Of a stretch of 64,000 nucleotides of DNA, positions 36,294 through 45,754 are shown one piece after another. The notes beneath the pieces were generated by a model that was not told the DNA's origin, did no database searches, and worked only from the letters and a program-made list of their open reading frames with translations. The first letter of the stretch is position 1. Each line of letters opens with the position of its first letter. Source of the DNA: Paracoccus marinaquae (GTDB taxonomy: Bacteria > Pseudomonadota > Alphaproteobacteria > Rhodobacterales > Rhodobacteraceae). The DNA lies in assembly GCF_018860165.1 (NCBI RefSeq), contig NZ_JAHKNG010000015.1, positions 1 through 64,000 on the forward strand. Reading direction: 5' to 3'. Position numbers and translations under genes: made by a program.

Positions 36294-37016
36294 TCAGTTG
36301 CCGGCCGGGTCGGCCGGGGCGCCCTCGACCGCGCGTTCCATGGGTTCGGCCTCGGTCGGGGGCGTCTCCATGGCATCCGTGCCCATGGTTTCAGCCTCCA
36401 TCGGCATCTCGCCGTCCATCGCGCCGCCTTCCATCGGCATGGCGTCGGTCGCCGGCGCGGGTTCTGCGGCCGGATCGACGGTCGCCGGAACCGGGGTCAG
36501 CGCAGGCGCGGCCTCACGTTCGCGGAAAACGTATTCCGGGGCCGCCTCGGCCTCTTCCTTGGTCAGGTCGCTGGTGATTTCCTGCGCGTCGTAATTGACC
36601 GTCAACTGGTCGAAGGGCACCGCGATCTGCTTTTCGCCGATGCCGAGGAAGCCGCCGACCCCGATGATCGCCGCGATCATCTGCCCGGTCTCGCCATCGA
36701 CGATCAGGTCGTTGATATCGCCGATGCCGCTGCCGTCGGGGGCGGTCACGGTGGCGTCGGTGATCCAGTCCAGACGCAGTTCATTCGCGGCCTGCTGCTG
36801 GGCAACCTTGCCGCTGGCAGCCACCTCGGCCGCCATCGCCTCCTGCGCGGCCGCGGGATCGGCGGTCATTTCGGTCGTGCCCGCCGCCGGATCGGCCGGC
36901 AGGGTGGTCGCCTCGCCGGGCATCGCCGGATCGTCCGTGCCCGCCGCATCCTGGGCGAGGGCAGGGCCGATCGCCAGCGGCAGAGCGATGATCGTGGTCA
37001 TGAGAAGCTTGCGCAT
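36294..37016 (-). CDS. Exported PRC-barrel domain protein
   Basis: 240 residues. ATG 37016 has AATGGAGG 6 bases upstream, better than the in-frame ATGs 37022 and 37091. A Sec signal peptide (LLMTTIIALPLAIGPALAQ) is followed by an Ala/Thr-rich stretch, a PRC-barrel (about 80-160: LRLDWITDATV, IGDINDLIVDGETGQMIAA, GIGEKQIAVPFDQL) and a Met/Glu/Pro-rich acidic tail. PRC-barrels occur in photosynthetic reaction-centre H subunits and RimM; exported versions are of unknown role. Isolated between two convergent terminator-like regions. Confidence 0.82.
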   Translation of the reverse strand: MRKLLMTTIIALPLAIGPALAQDAAGTDDPAMPGEATTLPADPAAGTTEMTADPAAAQEAMAAEVAASGKVAQQQAANELRLDWITDATVTAPDGSGIGDINDLIVDGETGQMIAAIIGVGGFLGIGEKQIAVPFDQLTVNYDAQEITSDLTKEEAEAAPEYVFREREAAPALTPVPATVDPAAEPAPATDAMPMEGGAMDGEMPMEAETMGTDAMETPPTEAEPMERAVEGAPADPAGN

Positions 37017-37186
37017 CTTCATCCTCCATTGTGGTCCATACGCGGCACCGGCACGGCCGGCGACGCGCTTCGGGGACCAAATGACCGGCACCCGTCACGG
37101 GTTCCTGCGGGTTGAATGTGGCGGGCAGGACTTCGCCCGGAGGCGGTGCCTCAGAGCTGAGGAAAGGCACCCGTCATGTTGTAATT

Positions 37187-37204
37187 ATCTGAAATTAATC
37201 AGAT
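37187..37204. promoter_or_regulatory. A/T-rich palindrome upstream of the PRC-barrel gene
   Basis: ATCTGA-AATTAA-TCAGAT is a perfect dyad in a 175-base intergenic space. It lies 171 bases upstream of the PRC-barrel start and downstream of gpt on the minus strand. It may be an operator or a small terminator for gpt; the sequence does not decide. Confidence 0.3.
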
Positions 37205-37265
37205 GGTTCCATCCGACAATGAAGGTCCGGCGGAGGTTTGCCGGCCGCCCCTCGCGCGGGCTTTC

Positions 37266-37763
37266 TCAATCCTCGCCGCGATAGGGCTGGACATATTGCA
37301 GCGCCATGTCCCAGGGGAAGAAGATCCAGGTATCCTGGCTGACCTCGGTGATATAGCTCTGCACCATCGGCCTGCCCTTGGGCTTGGCATAGACGGTGGC
37401 GAAATGGGCCTTGGGCAGCATCTCGCGGATCAGTTCCAGCGTGCGCCCGGAATCGACCAGATCGTCGACCACCAGAATGCCCTCGCCATCGCGCATCAGT
37501 TCGGGATCCGGGCGGTTCAGAACCTCCAGCTCGCCCTGGCCGGCCTCGGCGCCGACGCCCTTGTAGGACCGGATCGAGATCGTGTCGATCGTGCGGATGT
37601 CCAGTTCGCGCGCGACGATCATCGCCGGCACCAGCCCGCCGCGCGTCACCGCCACCACCGCCCGCCAGGCGGTCCCGTCCAGCCGCCAGGCCAGCGCGCG
37701 CGCATCGCGGTGCAGCTGGTCCCAGCTGACGTGAAATCCCTTCTCATGGGGCAGGCGATCCAT
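37266..37763 (-). CDS. gpt: Xanthine phosphoribosyltransferase
   Basis: Salvages xanthine (and guanine) to nucleotides with PRPP. 165 residues; [16 protein letters not shown], the PRPP loop [17 protein letters not shown] and the C-terminal block DTWIFFPWD with Trp residues stacking on the base, as in Gpt. 18 bases downstream of the exporter gene, same strand. Confidence 0.93.
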   Translation of the reverse strand: MDRLPHEKGFHVSWDQLHRDARALAWRLDGTAWRAVVAVTRGGLVPAMIVARELDIRTIDTISIRSYKGVGAEAGQGELEVLNRPDPELMRDGEGILVVDDLVDSGRTLELIREMLPKAHFATVYAKPKGRPMVQSYITEVSQDTWIFFPWDMALQYVQPYRGED

Positions 37764-37781
37764 CCTTGGTCCTCTCTCGGT

Positions 37782-38396
37782 TCAGTGCCGCAGGATCAGC
37801 GACAGGCCCAGCAGGCCAATGGCCAGCCCGGCGCCGCGGTCGATCCAGAACTTTGCCGCATAATAGCGCCGCCGCAGCAAAGGCAAAGCCATCAGGCAGG
37901 CCAGTGCCGTATAAAAACTCAACTCGACCGACAGGGCGGTGGCATAGATCGCCGCCTTGTCGGCCAGGGACAGCGTCGCGGGAAAGATCGACAGCAGCAC
38001 GGCGGAATAGAACAGCGCCGGCTTGGGGTTCGAGAGGTTCAGCGCCATGCCGCCCCAGAAGCTCATCCCCAGCCGCGATTCGGCCGGATCGGGCAGCGGA
38101 TCGGGGGCGTGGCGCCACATCTTCCAGGCCACCCAGACCAGATAGGCGCCGCCAAGGAATTTCAGCGCGGTGAAGGTCCAGGGAAAGACCCGGAACAGCA
38201 CCGTCAGCCCCAGCAGGGCGGCCAGACACCACAGCGAGGCACCAAGCGCCAGACCCCAGGCATAGGGCAGGGCGCGCCGCCGCCCCATGGCAAAGGCCGA
38301 CTGGCTGACGGCGATGATGCCGGGGCCGGGCGACAGGATCGCCACGGCCAGCGTCGCCACGAACAGGCTGATCTGGTCGGCCGTGACCTGCAGCAT
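37782..38396 (-). CDS. LysE-family amino acid exporter
   Basis: 204 residues, about six membrane helices. The N-terminal LSPGPGIIAVSQSAFAMGRR is the RhtB/LysE signature; FLGGAYLVWVAWKMWR and NLSNPKPALFYSAVLLSIF are also typical. Exports an amino acid or derivative; the substrate cannot be predicted. The longer open frame that extends upstream overlaps fabI and is rejected. Confidence 0.87.
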   Translation of the reverse strand: MLQVTADQISLFVATLAVAILSPGPGIIAVSQSAFAMGRRRALPYAWGLALGASLWCLAALLGLTVLFRVFPWTFTALKFLGGAYLVWVAWKMWRHAPDPLPDPAESRLGMSFWGGMALNLSNPKPALFYSAVLLSIFPATLSLADKAAIYATALSVELSFYTALACLMALPLLRRRYYAAKFWIDRGAGLAIGLLGLSLILRH

Positions 38397-38437
38397 GATG
38401 CGCCCCTGCCAGCCCGGCCGGTTCCAAAGCCCGCCGG

Positions 38438-39265
38438 TCAGTCCTTCTTGATGGTCGAGATGTCGGGCGCGTCCACCGCCTTCATTCCGACGATGTGATA
38501 GCCAGCATCGACGTGATGGGTCTCGCCGGTGACGCCGGCGCCCAGACGCGACAGCAGGTACAGCGCCGAATTGCCGACATCGTCGGTGGTGACATTGCGG
38601 CGCAGGGGCGAATTCAGCTCGTTCCATTTCAGGATATAGCGGAAATCGCCGATGCCGCTGGCGGCCAGCGTCTTGATCGGCCCGGCCGAGATGGCATTGA
38701 CGCGGATCCCGTCCTTGCCGAAATCCTCGGCCAGATAGCGCACGCTGGCCTCGAGCGCGGCCTTGGCGACGCCCATGACGTTGTAATGCGGCATGATCCG
38801 CTCGGCGCCGTAATAGGTCAGGGTCAGCATGCTGCCCCCGGCCGGCATCAGCGCCGCCGCGCGCTTGGCGACGGCGGTGAAGGAATAGACCGAGATGTCC
38901 ATGGTCATCATGAAATTGTCGCGGGTCGTGTCGGCATAGCGGCCGCGCAGCTGATCCTTGTCGGAAAAGCCGATGGCGTGAACAAGGAAGTCGAGGCCGC
39001 CCCAACCGTCGGTCAGCGCGTCGAACAGCCCGTCGATCGAGGCTTCGTCGCCGACATCGCAGGGCAGGACCAGATTCGAGCCCAGCTGCGCGGCCAGCGG
39101 CTCGACCCGTTTCTTCAGCGCCTCGCCCTGATAGGAGAAGGCAAGCTCCGCGCCCTCCATGGCCAGCGCTTTCGCGATCCCCCAGGCGATGGACTTGTCA
39201 TTGGCCAGCCCCATGATGAGACCGCGTTTCCCGGCCATCAGACCGGCATGCTGCTCGCTTGACAT
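38438..39265 (-). CDS. fabI: Enoyl-[acyl-carrier-protein] reductase (NADH)
   Basis: Last reduction of each fatty acid elongation cycle and the triclosan target. 275 residues, SDR fold: IMGLANDKSIAWGIAKAL for NADH, HAIGFSDKDQLRGRY, the active-site Tyr-Xaa6-Lys in HYNVMGVAKAALEASVRYLA, and a C-terminal substrate loop. Stands 41 bases upstream of the exporter gene on the same strand. Confidence 0.95.
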   Translation of the reverse strand: MSSEQHAGLMAGKRGLIMGLANDKSIAWGIAKALAMEGAELAFSYQGEALKKRVEPLAAQLGSNLVLPCDVGDEASIDGLFDALTDGWGGLDFLVHAIGFSDKDQLRGRYADTTRDNFMMTMDISVYSFTAVAKRAAALMPAGGSMLTLTYYGAERIMPHYNVMGVAKAALEASVRYLAEDFGKDGIRVNAISAGPIKTLAASGIGDFRYILKWNELNSPLRRNVTTDDVGNSALYLLSRLGAGVTGETHHVDAGYHIVGMKAVDAPDISTIKKD

Positions 39266-39341
39266 GTGCTGCCCCTCGCGCTTTCAACCCTTTTAGACGT
39301 GATTAGGCCAAGAGTGCTGCCGCATCAAGCGCAAGGGGGCG

Positions 39342-39959
39342 ATGATGAGCGACCGGACCGGAATCTTTGCGGGCGACGACCCGTTCGCCATCGCCCGTGC
39401 CTGGCTGGCCGAGGCCGAGGCGGTCGAGCCGAACGACGCCAATGCCATCGCGCTGGCGACCGTGGATGCCGAGGGCCTGCCCGACGCGCGGATGGTGCTG
39501 CTGAAGGATATCGAGGGCGCCGGGACCGAGGGCGCCTTCGTCTTCTACACCAATTACGACAGCGCCAAGGGCCAGCAGATCGCCGCCACCGGCAAGGCGG
39601 CCTTCGTGATGCACTGGAAGTCGCTGCGCCGCCAGATCCGGGTGCGCGGCACCGTCACGCGCGAGGAGGGGCCGCAGGCCGATGCCTATTTCGCCAGCCG
39701 CTCGCTGCAGAGCCGGCTTGGGGCATGGGCCTCGCGGCAGTCACGCCCGCTGGACAGCCGCACCAGTTTGATGGCCGCGGCCGCGAGACAGGGCCTGGTC
39801 CACGGAACCAACCCGCCGCGCCCGCCCTATTGGGGTGGCTTTCGCATCGCACCGGTGCAGATCGAATTCTGGAGCGACGGAGCGTTTCGCTTGCACGATC
39901 GCTTCAGATGGAGCAAGGTGGCGGATTGCCGCTGGGAGGTACAACGATTGTGCCCTTGA
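39342..39959 (+). CDS. pdxH: Pyridoxamine/pyridoxine 5'-phosphate oxidase
   Basis: FMN enzyme making pyridoxal 5'-phosphate. 205 residues (ATG 39342; 39345 possible) behind CAAGGGGG. Seen: [46 protein letters not shown] (FMN phosphate), and the C-terminal RFRW...RLCP. The final residues WEVQRLCP match the family ending (RLxP). Divergent from fabI with 76 bases between. Confidence 0.94.
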   Translation: MMSDRTGIFAGDDPFAIARAWLAEAEAVEPNDANAIALATVDAEGLPDARMVLLKDIEGAGTEGAFVFYTNYDSAKGQQIAATGKAAFVMHWKSLRRQIRVRGTVTREEGPQADAYFASRSLQSRLGAWASRQSRPLDSRTSLMAAAARQGLVHGTNPPRPPYWGGFRIAPVQIEFWSDGAFRLHDRFRWSKVADCRWEVQRLCP

Positions 39960-39993
39960 GGCTTGACCGATTGGGGTTCCGGGTCGAAAATTG

Positions 39994-40086
39994 ATGATTG
40001 CTATGGTAAGCTATATGAACAAACACCTATCTCCGCATGATTTTCCGGCAGTCAAGGCGATTGAACCATTTGGCATCGAGGCGTAG
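39994..40086 (+). CDS. Possible 30-residue leader peptide upstream of the cold-shock gene
   Basis: ATG 39994 encodes MIAMVSYMNKHLSPHDFPAV and ten more residues; its TAG (40084-40086) shares a base with GTG 40086, a candidate start of the cold-shock protein (TAGTG). Such an overlap would couple the two. No strong ribosome site was seen for the short frame and no family is known. It may be chance. Confidence 0.3.
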   Translation: MIAMVSYMNKHLSPHDFPAVKAIEPFGIEA

Positions 40087-40739
40087 TGTTCAAGATGGCG
40101 TACGAGTTGCGCGATAACGGTGAGATGATGACGGAAGAAAGCGGCATGAAGCTGATCTCGGGCCAGGTCAAGTGGTTTGACCCGGCCAAGGGTTATGGCT
40201 TCATCCTGAACAGTGATGGCGGGCCTGATATCCTGTTGCACGCCAATGTGTTGCGGAATTTCGGCCGCAGTTCGGTTGCGGACCAGTCGCGGGTGACCGC
40301 CTGGGTGCAGCCGACCGCGCGCGGCCTGCAGGCCAGCGAGGTGGTCGAGATCGAGCCCCCCGCCAGCGATGGCACCCCGCCCATCGCGGATATCGACAGC
40401 ACGGTGATCGAGCATCTCGAATCGCTGCCCCTGCGCCCGGCGCGGGTCAAATGGTTCGACAAGGGCAAGGGCTTCGGCTTCGCCAATATCTTCGGCCACC
40501 CCGATGATGTCTTCATCCATGTCGAGGTCCTGCGCCATTCCGGGTTTTCCGATCTGGCGATCGGCGAGGCGATCGGTATCCGCGTGGTCGAGGGGCCGCG
40601 CGGCCTGATGGCGGCGCAGATCACCAGCTGGCATCGCGGGGGCGACCAGTCCGATCTTGCATTGACCCCGGCGCCGCCGCGGCACGATATCGAAGACCGG
40701 GACGAATTTCTCGCGCATGTCGCGCATGTGGCCGAATAG
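40086..40739 (+). CDS. Protein with two cold-shock domains
   Basis: 217 residues from GTG 40086 (ATG 40095 or 40146 are alternatives). Two complete cold-shock domains: about 22-90 with GQVKWFDPAKGYGFI and about 117-185 with ARVKWFDKGKGFGFANIF and DDVFIHVEVLR, each carrying the RNP1-like KGxGFx and RNP2-like VFIH-type strands. The first domain has ILLHANVL in place of the usual VFVH. Such tandem CspA-like proteins of alphaproteobacteria bind single-stranded RNA or DNA. The 3' end overlaps the DUF192 gene by 23 bases. Confidence 0.88.
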   Translation: MFKMAYELRDNGEMMTEESGMKLISGQVKWFDPAKGYGFILNSDGGPDILLHANVLRNFGRSSVADQSRVTAWVQPTARGLQASEVVEIEPPASDGTPPIADIDSTVIEHLESLPLRPARVKWFDKGKGFGFANIFGHPDDVFIHVEVLRHSGFSDLAIGEAIGIRVVEGPRGLMAAQITSWHRGGDQSDLALTPAPPRHDIEDRDEFLAHVAHVAE

Positions 40740-41271
40740 GCTGCGGGGCAAGCCCCGATCTTGCCAAGGGACGCTGCGCGCTCTTTCGGTGCTGTCCGCC
40801 CTGATCCTGGCCGGTACTTCCGTCGCGGCGGCTCCGCCGCCAGCGGATTGCGCGCCGGATCGGGCGATCTTTCTGACCTCCGAGGGGACCGAGACATTCC
40901 GGATCGAGATCGCCGATACGGTCGAGGAGCGCGGCCAGGGTCTGATGTATCGCCGCAGCCTGCCTGCGGGCGAGGGGATGCTGTTCATCTATGACGAGCC
41001 GGCGGAACTGTCCTTCTGGATGCGCAATACATTGATTCCGCTGGACATGATCTTTCTGGATGAGAAGGGCGTGATCCGTCATGTCAAGCGCGAGGCGCAA
41101 CCACTGGATGAGACGCCGGTTCCCGGCGCGGCGCCGGGCGATCCCGACCCCGAGCGCCTGATGGTGCTTGAGATCGCGGGCGGCGAGGCCCTGCGCCTCG
41201 GGCTGGCACCGGGCCAGCCGATGGCGCATCCGCGCCTCGACCCTTCCCTTGCGGCCTGGCCCTGCCGCTGA
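40717..41271 (+). CDS. DUF192 family exported protein
   Basis: 184 residues (ATG 40717, or 40726). A signal peptide (about 20-40, LRALSVLSALILAGTSVAAA) precedes the DUF192 domain (about 50-175: FRIEIADTVEERGQGLMYRR, GMLFIYDEPAELSFWMRNTL, PLDMIFLDEKGVIRHV). The family is widespread and its function is not established. Its start lies inside the cold-shock gene, so coexpression is likely. tRNA-Pro follows 44 bases later. Confidence 0.85.
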   Translation: MSRMWPNRLRGKPRSCQGTLRALSVLSALILAGTSVAAAPPPADCAPDRAIFLTSEGTETFRIEIADTVEERGQGLMYRRSLPAGEGMLFIYDEPAELSFWMRNTLIPLDMIFLDEKGVIRHVKREAQPLDETPVPGAAPGDPDPERLMVLEIAGGEALRLGLAPGQPMAHPRLDPSLAAWPCR

Positions 41272-41315
41272 TGCCCCTTTTCCCGGCCCGGCCGATCCGC
41301 TAGAAGCGTCGTCGT

Positions 41316-41392
41316 CGGGGCGTAGCGCAGCCTGGTAGCGCGACGGTTTTGGGTACCGTAGGCCGGAGGTTCGAATCCTCTCGCCCCGACCA
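41316..41392 (+). tRNA. tRNA-Pro (anticodon TGG)
   Basis: 77 bases with encoded CCA. Acceptor CGGGGCG pairs with CGCCCCG; D arm GCGC-AGCCTGGTA-GCGC; anticodon stem ACGGT/ACCGT around TTTGGGT gives TGG; T arm GGAGG-TTCGAAT-CCTCT. Its 3' end is next to a tyrosine-recombinase stub, consistent with past use as an attachment site. Confidence 0.97.
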
Positions 41393-41433
41393 ACACTTGG
41401 CTTGTTTTCAAGAACTCCGTTTTACAAAGTCTT

Positions 41434-41673
41434 TTACACCTTTGTTCTGGATTCGGCCTGCCGCAGCTCCTCCGCGAGGCTGTCCGACATGGCTGGCGAC
41501 AGGACGACATAGCGCTCGATCACCTCGGCGGCGTGCTTGATCGACCACCCCATATGCTTGGCGATTTCCTTCAGGTCAGCCCCCACCTCAAGAAGCCTCG
41601 TCGCAGCGGTGCCCCGCGCGTCATCCGCGCTCTTCTCCACGAGCGCACGCAGGTTCATCATGTCGTCGGTCAT
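41434..41673 (-). pseudogene. Tyrosine recombinase (integrase), C-terminal stub next to tRNA-Pro
   Basis: 79 residues from ATG 41673. From about residue 19 on it matches the last part of phage-type integrases: DARGTAATRLLEVGADLKEI (box II Arg), HMGWS (His/Trp) and the catalytic Tyr in VIERYVVLSPAMSD. The usual box II HDLRGT is changed to DDARGT, and the N-terminal and core regions are missing, replaced by 18 unrelated residues. It points toward the tRNA 3' end, 41 bases away. A remnant of an integrated element that used the tRNA gene; no second attachment copy of the tRNA 3' end was found in the window. Confidence 0.72.
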
Positions 41674-41869
41674 CGGTGGTCCTTCCGAGCAGGAGCCGGT
41701 ATCGACAACGAGACCCAAAACGAGACCCAACCGGAAAGCGCCGATGACCACTGCGCTTCCTAGCTACACCACCCCCAGGGACGTCACCGACAAACCCTCC
41801 CTGATTGAAAGGAATTACGGTCAACAATCCAGCGGAAGTACAAACGATCCAGCGTTTGGGCGAAAGACT
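41674..41869. other. Gene-free stretch between the integrase stub and the ribbon-helix-helix gene
   Basis: 196 bases of somewhat lower G/C content, probably the scar of the lost integrated element. No gene or clear terminator seen. Confidence 0.4.
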
Positions 41870-42139
41870 CTAGGGGCGCGGGCCTTCGGATGCCTGTTCG
41901 AGAGATCCGGCCTCTGCTTCGGCCAGGACGAACAGCCGGATCGCGGTGGCCAGCCCCACTTCGGGCGGGCGGGCGTGGTCGATGCGGCCGATCAGCACGG
42001 CACGGGTGATCTCCTGCGCCTCTGCCGCCCGACCGAGCGCGGTCCAGAAGGCGTCTTCCAGCGACACCGAGGTCCGGTGCCCGTCAATCGTCACCGACCG
42101 TTTCATCGGCGGCGTCATCGGGGGCAGATCACGCGTCAT
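41870..42139 (-). CDS. Ribbon-helix-helix domain protein
   Basis: 89 residues from ATG 42139, which overlaps the DUF4169 stop (ATGACGCGTGA). Contains the RHH_4-type pattern KRSVTIDGHRTSVSLEDAFW with VLIGRIDHARPP and LATAIRLFVLA. Probably a small DNA-binding or adaptor protein. The order fumC, DUF4169, RHH recurs in Rhodobacteraceae, which supports the gene being real. A start at 42118 or 42106 is also possible. Confidence 0.75.
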   Translation of the reverse strand: MTRDLPPMTPPMKRSVTIDGHRTSVSLEDAFWTALGRAAEAQEITRAVLIGRIDHARPPEVGLATAIRLFVLAEAEAGSLEQASEGPRP

Positions 42140-42308
42140 CGCGCCGATGGGCCTCGTGCGTCCGGGCGCTGCGCTCGGCCTCGGCCTTGCGGGTGTTGCG
42201 CGCGTTCCGGGACTCGCCGAACTTCGCGGCATTGGCGTCGCCCTCGGCCAGGCGCTCGGCACGGTCGCGCTGCTTGCGGGCCTGCCGCAAATTGACGATC
42301 TTGGTCAT
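42129..42308 (-). CDS. DUF4169 family protein
   Basis: 59-residue basic, helical protein starting [20 protein letters not shown]; Arg/Ala/Glu-rich throughout. ATG 42308 has GGAGGGAGG a few bases upstream, better than the frame's earlier ATG. It overlaps the VOC gene upstream by 4 bases and the RHH gene downstream by 11, so all three are cotranscribed with fumC. Function unknown. Confidence 0.78.
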   Translation of the reverse strand: MTKIVNLRQARKQRDRAERLAEGDANAAKFGESRNARNTRKAEAERSARTHEAHRRDDA

Positions 42309-42684
42309 GGGCCTCCCTCCGCTGCCAGCATGATCTGCCAACTGACGCCGAACCTGTCGGCGACCCAAGTATAGCGCGGCGAGAAGGGATATTCATCCAG
42401 CGGCATGAAGACCTGCCCGCCTTCGTCCAGAATCGCGGCGAGGCGATCCACATCGGCGGCCTCCTCGCAGCTGATCAGCAGCGAGATTGACGGTGTGAAG
42501 CCGAAATCATGCACCGGCGGGCTGTCGAACAGGATCAGCGGCTGCCCGGCGATCAGGGCCCGCACGCGGGTCGGCCTGTCGTCGCCGTCCAGTCTCTCGA
42601 CCTGCATGTCGGGGAAGGCGCGGGACCAGAGCGCAATGGCATCGGCCATCGCGCCCTGGAACATCAGTTGCGGGATCGCGGCGA

Positions 42685-42688
<4 letters not shown>
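42305..42688 (-). CDS. VOC-fold protein (PhnB / 3-demethylubiquinone-9 methyltransferase-like)
   Basis: 127 residues from GTG 42688, which overlaps the fumC stop by 4 bases (GTGA). Shows the paired beta-alpha-beta-beta-beta units of the PhnB group: [40 protein letters not shown] and the ending [11 protein letters not shown]. The enzymatic role of this group is generally unknown. Translational coupling to fumC is evident. Confidence 0.82.
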
Positions 42689-44079
<1,391 letters not shown>

Positions 44080-44215
44080 CGCATGGCTCCCTCGCGGTTT
44101 CGCCGCGATTACTAGACCGCAACAACGGGATTCGCAAATGGTATGCGAATGTATGCCGATCTTTGCTTCCGCGCTTCCCGAGGGATCGGCAAGCCGTTCG
44201 GAAGCCGTGCGGACC

Positions 44216-44950
44216 CTACATCTCGGCCACGGTCGCCAGCCGGTCCTGGACCAGACCGCTGATCCGGGCCAGATCGGCGGCCAGGGCATGGCCGGCCTGA
44301 TGATCACGGGCCAGCGCCGTCGCGGCCTCTTCCAGCGCGGTATCATGCGCCGAGCGGGCGACACCGGCAAGGAAGCGGGCGATATAGTCGATGGCGGCAG
44401 TATCGTGGGCATTCGACAGGATTTCGGCGACATGGGTCAGGTCGTCGCGCAGACCCGAGGTATCGGGCTGGATCAGATCATCGGGCAGCGCCCGCGGTCC
44501 GATGCTGCGGGCTTCGGCCGGCAGCGCCGACAGGATCGCCTGCTGGAAAACCGCGAGGCTTTCGACGGGCTTGGGCAGGAAGCCGTCCGCCCCGGCCTTC
44601 ATCGCGGCGTCGCCCGCCTGCGGATCGCCCGAGATGCCGAGGACCACCGGCACCCGCGGTTCGGTCGCGGTGATCTGGCGGATCAGCCCGGCGCCGTCGC
44701 CATCCGGCAGCCCGAGATCGACGATGACGACGGCGGGCCGGTAGGTCTGCAGGTGTCTTGCCGCCGAACGGAGGCAGTCGGCGCGCCGGATCCGCGCCCC
44801 CGACCGCAGGCAGAGCAGGCGCACCGCCTCGCTGGCGAAACGCGAATCCTCGACCACAAGCACGGTCAGGCCGGTCAGCGGACGCCCCGGCAGCGACATG
44901 CGCCACAACGGCAGGGTTTCTTTCGGTCCAGCCCCAAGATCGGTCAGCAT
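44216..44950 (-). CDS. Orphan response regulator with C-terminal helical region
   Basis: 244 residues from ATG 44950 (TTG 44968 is an alternative). A receiver domain at about 28-150: [13 protein letters not shown] (acidic pair), phosphoacceptor Asp78 in [13 protein letters not shown], Lys127 in [10 protein letters not shown]. The last about 95 residues are predicted helical with His/Asp-rich patches ([37 protein letters not shown]) and no recognised DNA-binding or enzyme domain. No histidine kinase is adjacent. The helical tail could be a phosphotransfer-like or dimerisation module; this is inference. Confidence 0.78.
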   Translation of the reverse strand: MLTDLGAGPKETLPLWRMSLPGRPLTGLTVLVVEDSRFASEAVRLLCLRSGARIRRADCLRSAARHLQTYRPAVVIVDLGLPDGDGAGLIRQITATEPRVPVVLGISGDPQAGDAAMKAGADGFLPKPVESLAVFQQAILSALPAEARSIGPRALPDDLIQPDTSGLRDDLTHVAEILSNAHDTAAIDYIARFLAGVARSAHDTALEEAATALARDHQAGHALAADLARISGLVQDRLATVAEM

Positions 44951-45080
44951 CTCGTGTTCCCGCGCCAAATGACTTTCGACCCAGATAAGCGGCTCTTCCC
45001 TAAGAAGCGGTTAACGGCGCCCGGTTTCCCTTTCGCTCGGTGGCCGAAGCGCCTAAGAAGGCCCGAAAATGGAGGTCGCC

Positions 45081-45485
45081 ATGATCGGACGTCTGAACCA
45101 TGTCGCCATTGCCGTGCCCGATCTTGAGGCCGCGGCTGCGCAATATGCCAATACCCTGGGCGCGACGGTGCGCGCGCCGCAGGACGAGCCGGATCACGGC
45201 GTGACCGTGGTGTTCATCGAACTGCCCAACACCAAGATCGAACTGCTCTATCCGCTTGGCGAGAACAGCCCGATCGCGGGGTTTCTGGACAAGAACCCTT
45301 CGGGCGGCATCCATCACATGTGCTTCGAGGTCGAGGATATCCTGGCCGCGCGCGACAAGCTGAAATCCGAGGGCGCCCGGGTCCTTGGCACGGGCGAGCC
45401 GAAGATCGGCGCCCATGGCAAGCCGGTGCTGTTCCTGCATCCCAAGGATTTCAACGGCTGCCTGATCGAGCTGGAGCAGGTCTGA
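45081..45485 (+). CDS. mce: Methylmalonyl-CoA epimerase
   Basis: Interconverts S- and R-methylmalonyl-CoA, linking propionyl-CoA carboxylase to the mutase. 134 residues, VOC fold: IGRLNHVAIAVPDLEAA (metal His7), GGIHHMCFEVEDI and HPKDFNGCLIELEQ (metal Glu). An ATG at 45069 is in frame, but GGAGG inside it sits 5 bases before ATG 45081, so the latter is chosen. Functionally linked with prpE at 3 kb. The following gene overlaps by one base. Confidence 0.94.
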   Translation: MIGRLNHVAIAVPDLEAAAAQYANTLGATVRAPQDEPDHGVTVVFIELPNTKIELLYPLGENSPIAGFLDKNPSGGIHHMCFEVEDILAARDKLKSEGARVLGTGEPKIGAHGKPVLFLHPKDFNGCLIELEQV

Positions 45486-45754
45486 TGAACCTGACCGGCG
45501 GCATCATTCTCTATGCCGTATTGTGGTTTCTGACCCTGTTCGTGGTCATGCCCATCGGCCAGCGCAGCCAGCAGGACGCCGGCGAGGTGGTGCCGGGCAC
45601 CCCGGCGGGGGCGCCCGCCGATCCGCCGTGGCGGCGCAAGCTGGTGCTGACCACGCTGATCGCGGCGGCAATCTGGGCGGTTCTGGCCTGGATCATCCTC
45701 GGCGGGATCATCAGCCGCGACGATATTGCGGATCTGGACCGGCTGTTCCGCTGA
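45485..45754 (+). CDS. DUF1467 family small membrane protein
   Basis: 89 residues with two membrane helices (about 6-23 and 54-75) and the family block MPIGQRSQQDAGEVVPGTPA between them. Start overlaps the mce stop (TGATG). Conserved next to mce in Rhodobacteraceae; function unknown. Its last 44 bases overlap the 3' end of the convergent EI24 gene. Confidence 0.85.
   Translation: MNLTGGIILYAVLWFLTLFVVMPIGQRSQQDAGEVVPGTPAGAPADPPWRRKLVLTTLIAAAIWAVLAWIILGGIISRDDIADLDRLFR

Noticed and set aside
41720..41775. tRNA-like pattern on the minus strand near the integrase stub
   Set aside because: A GTGTAGCTAGGAAGCGC stretch resembles a D arm, but no acceptor, anticodon or T arm could be folded.
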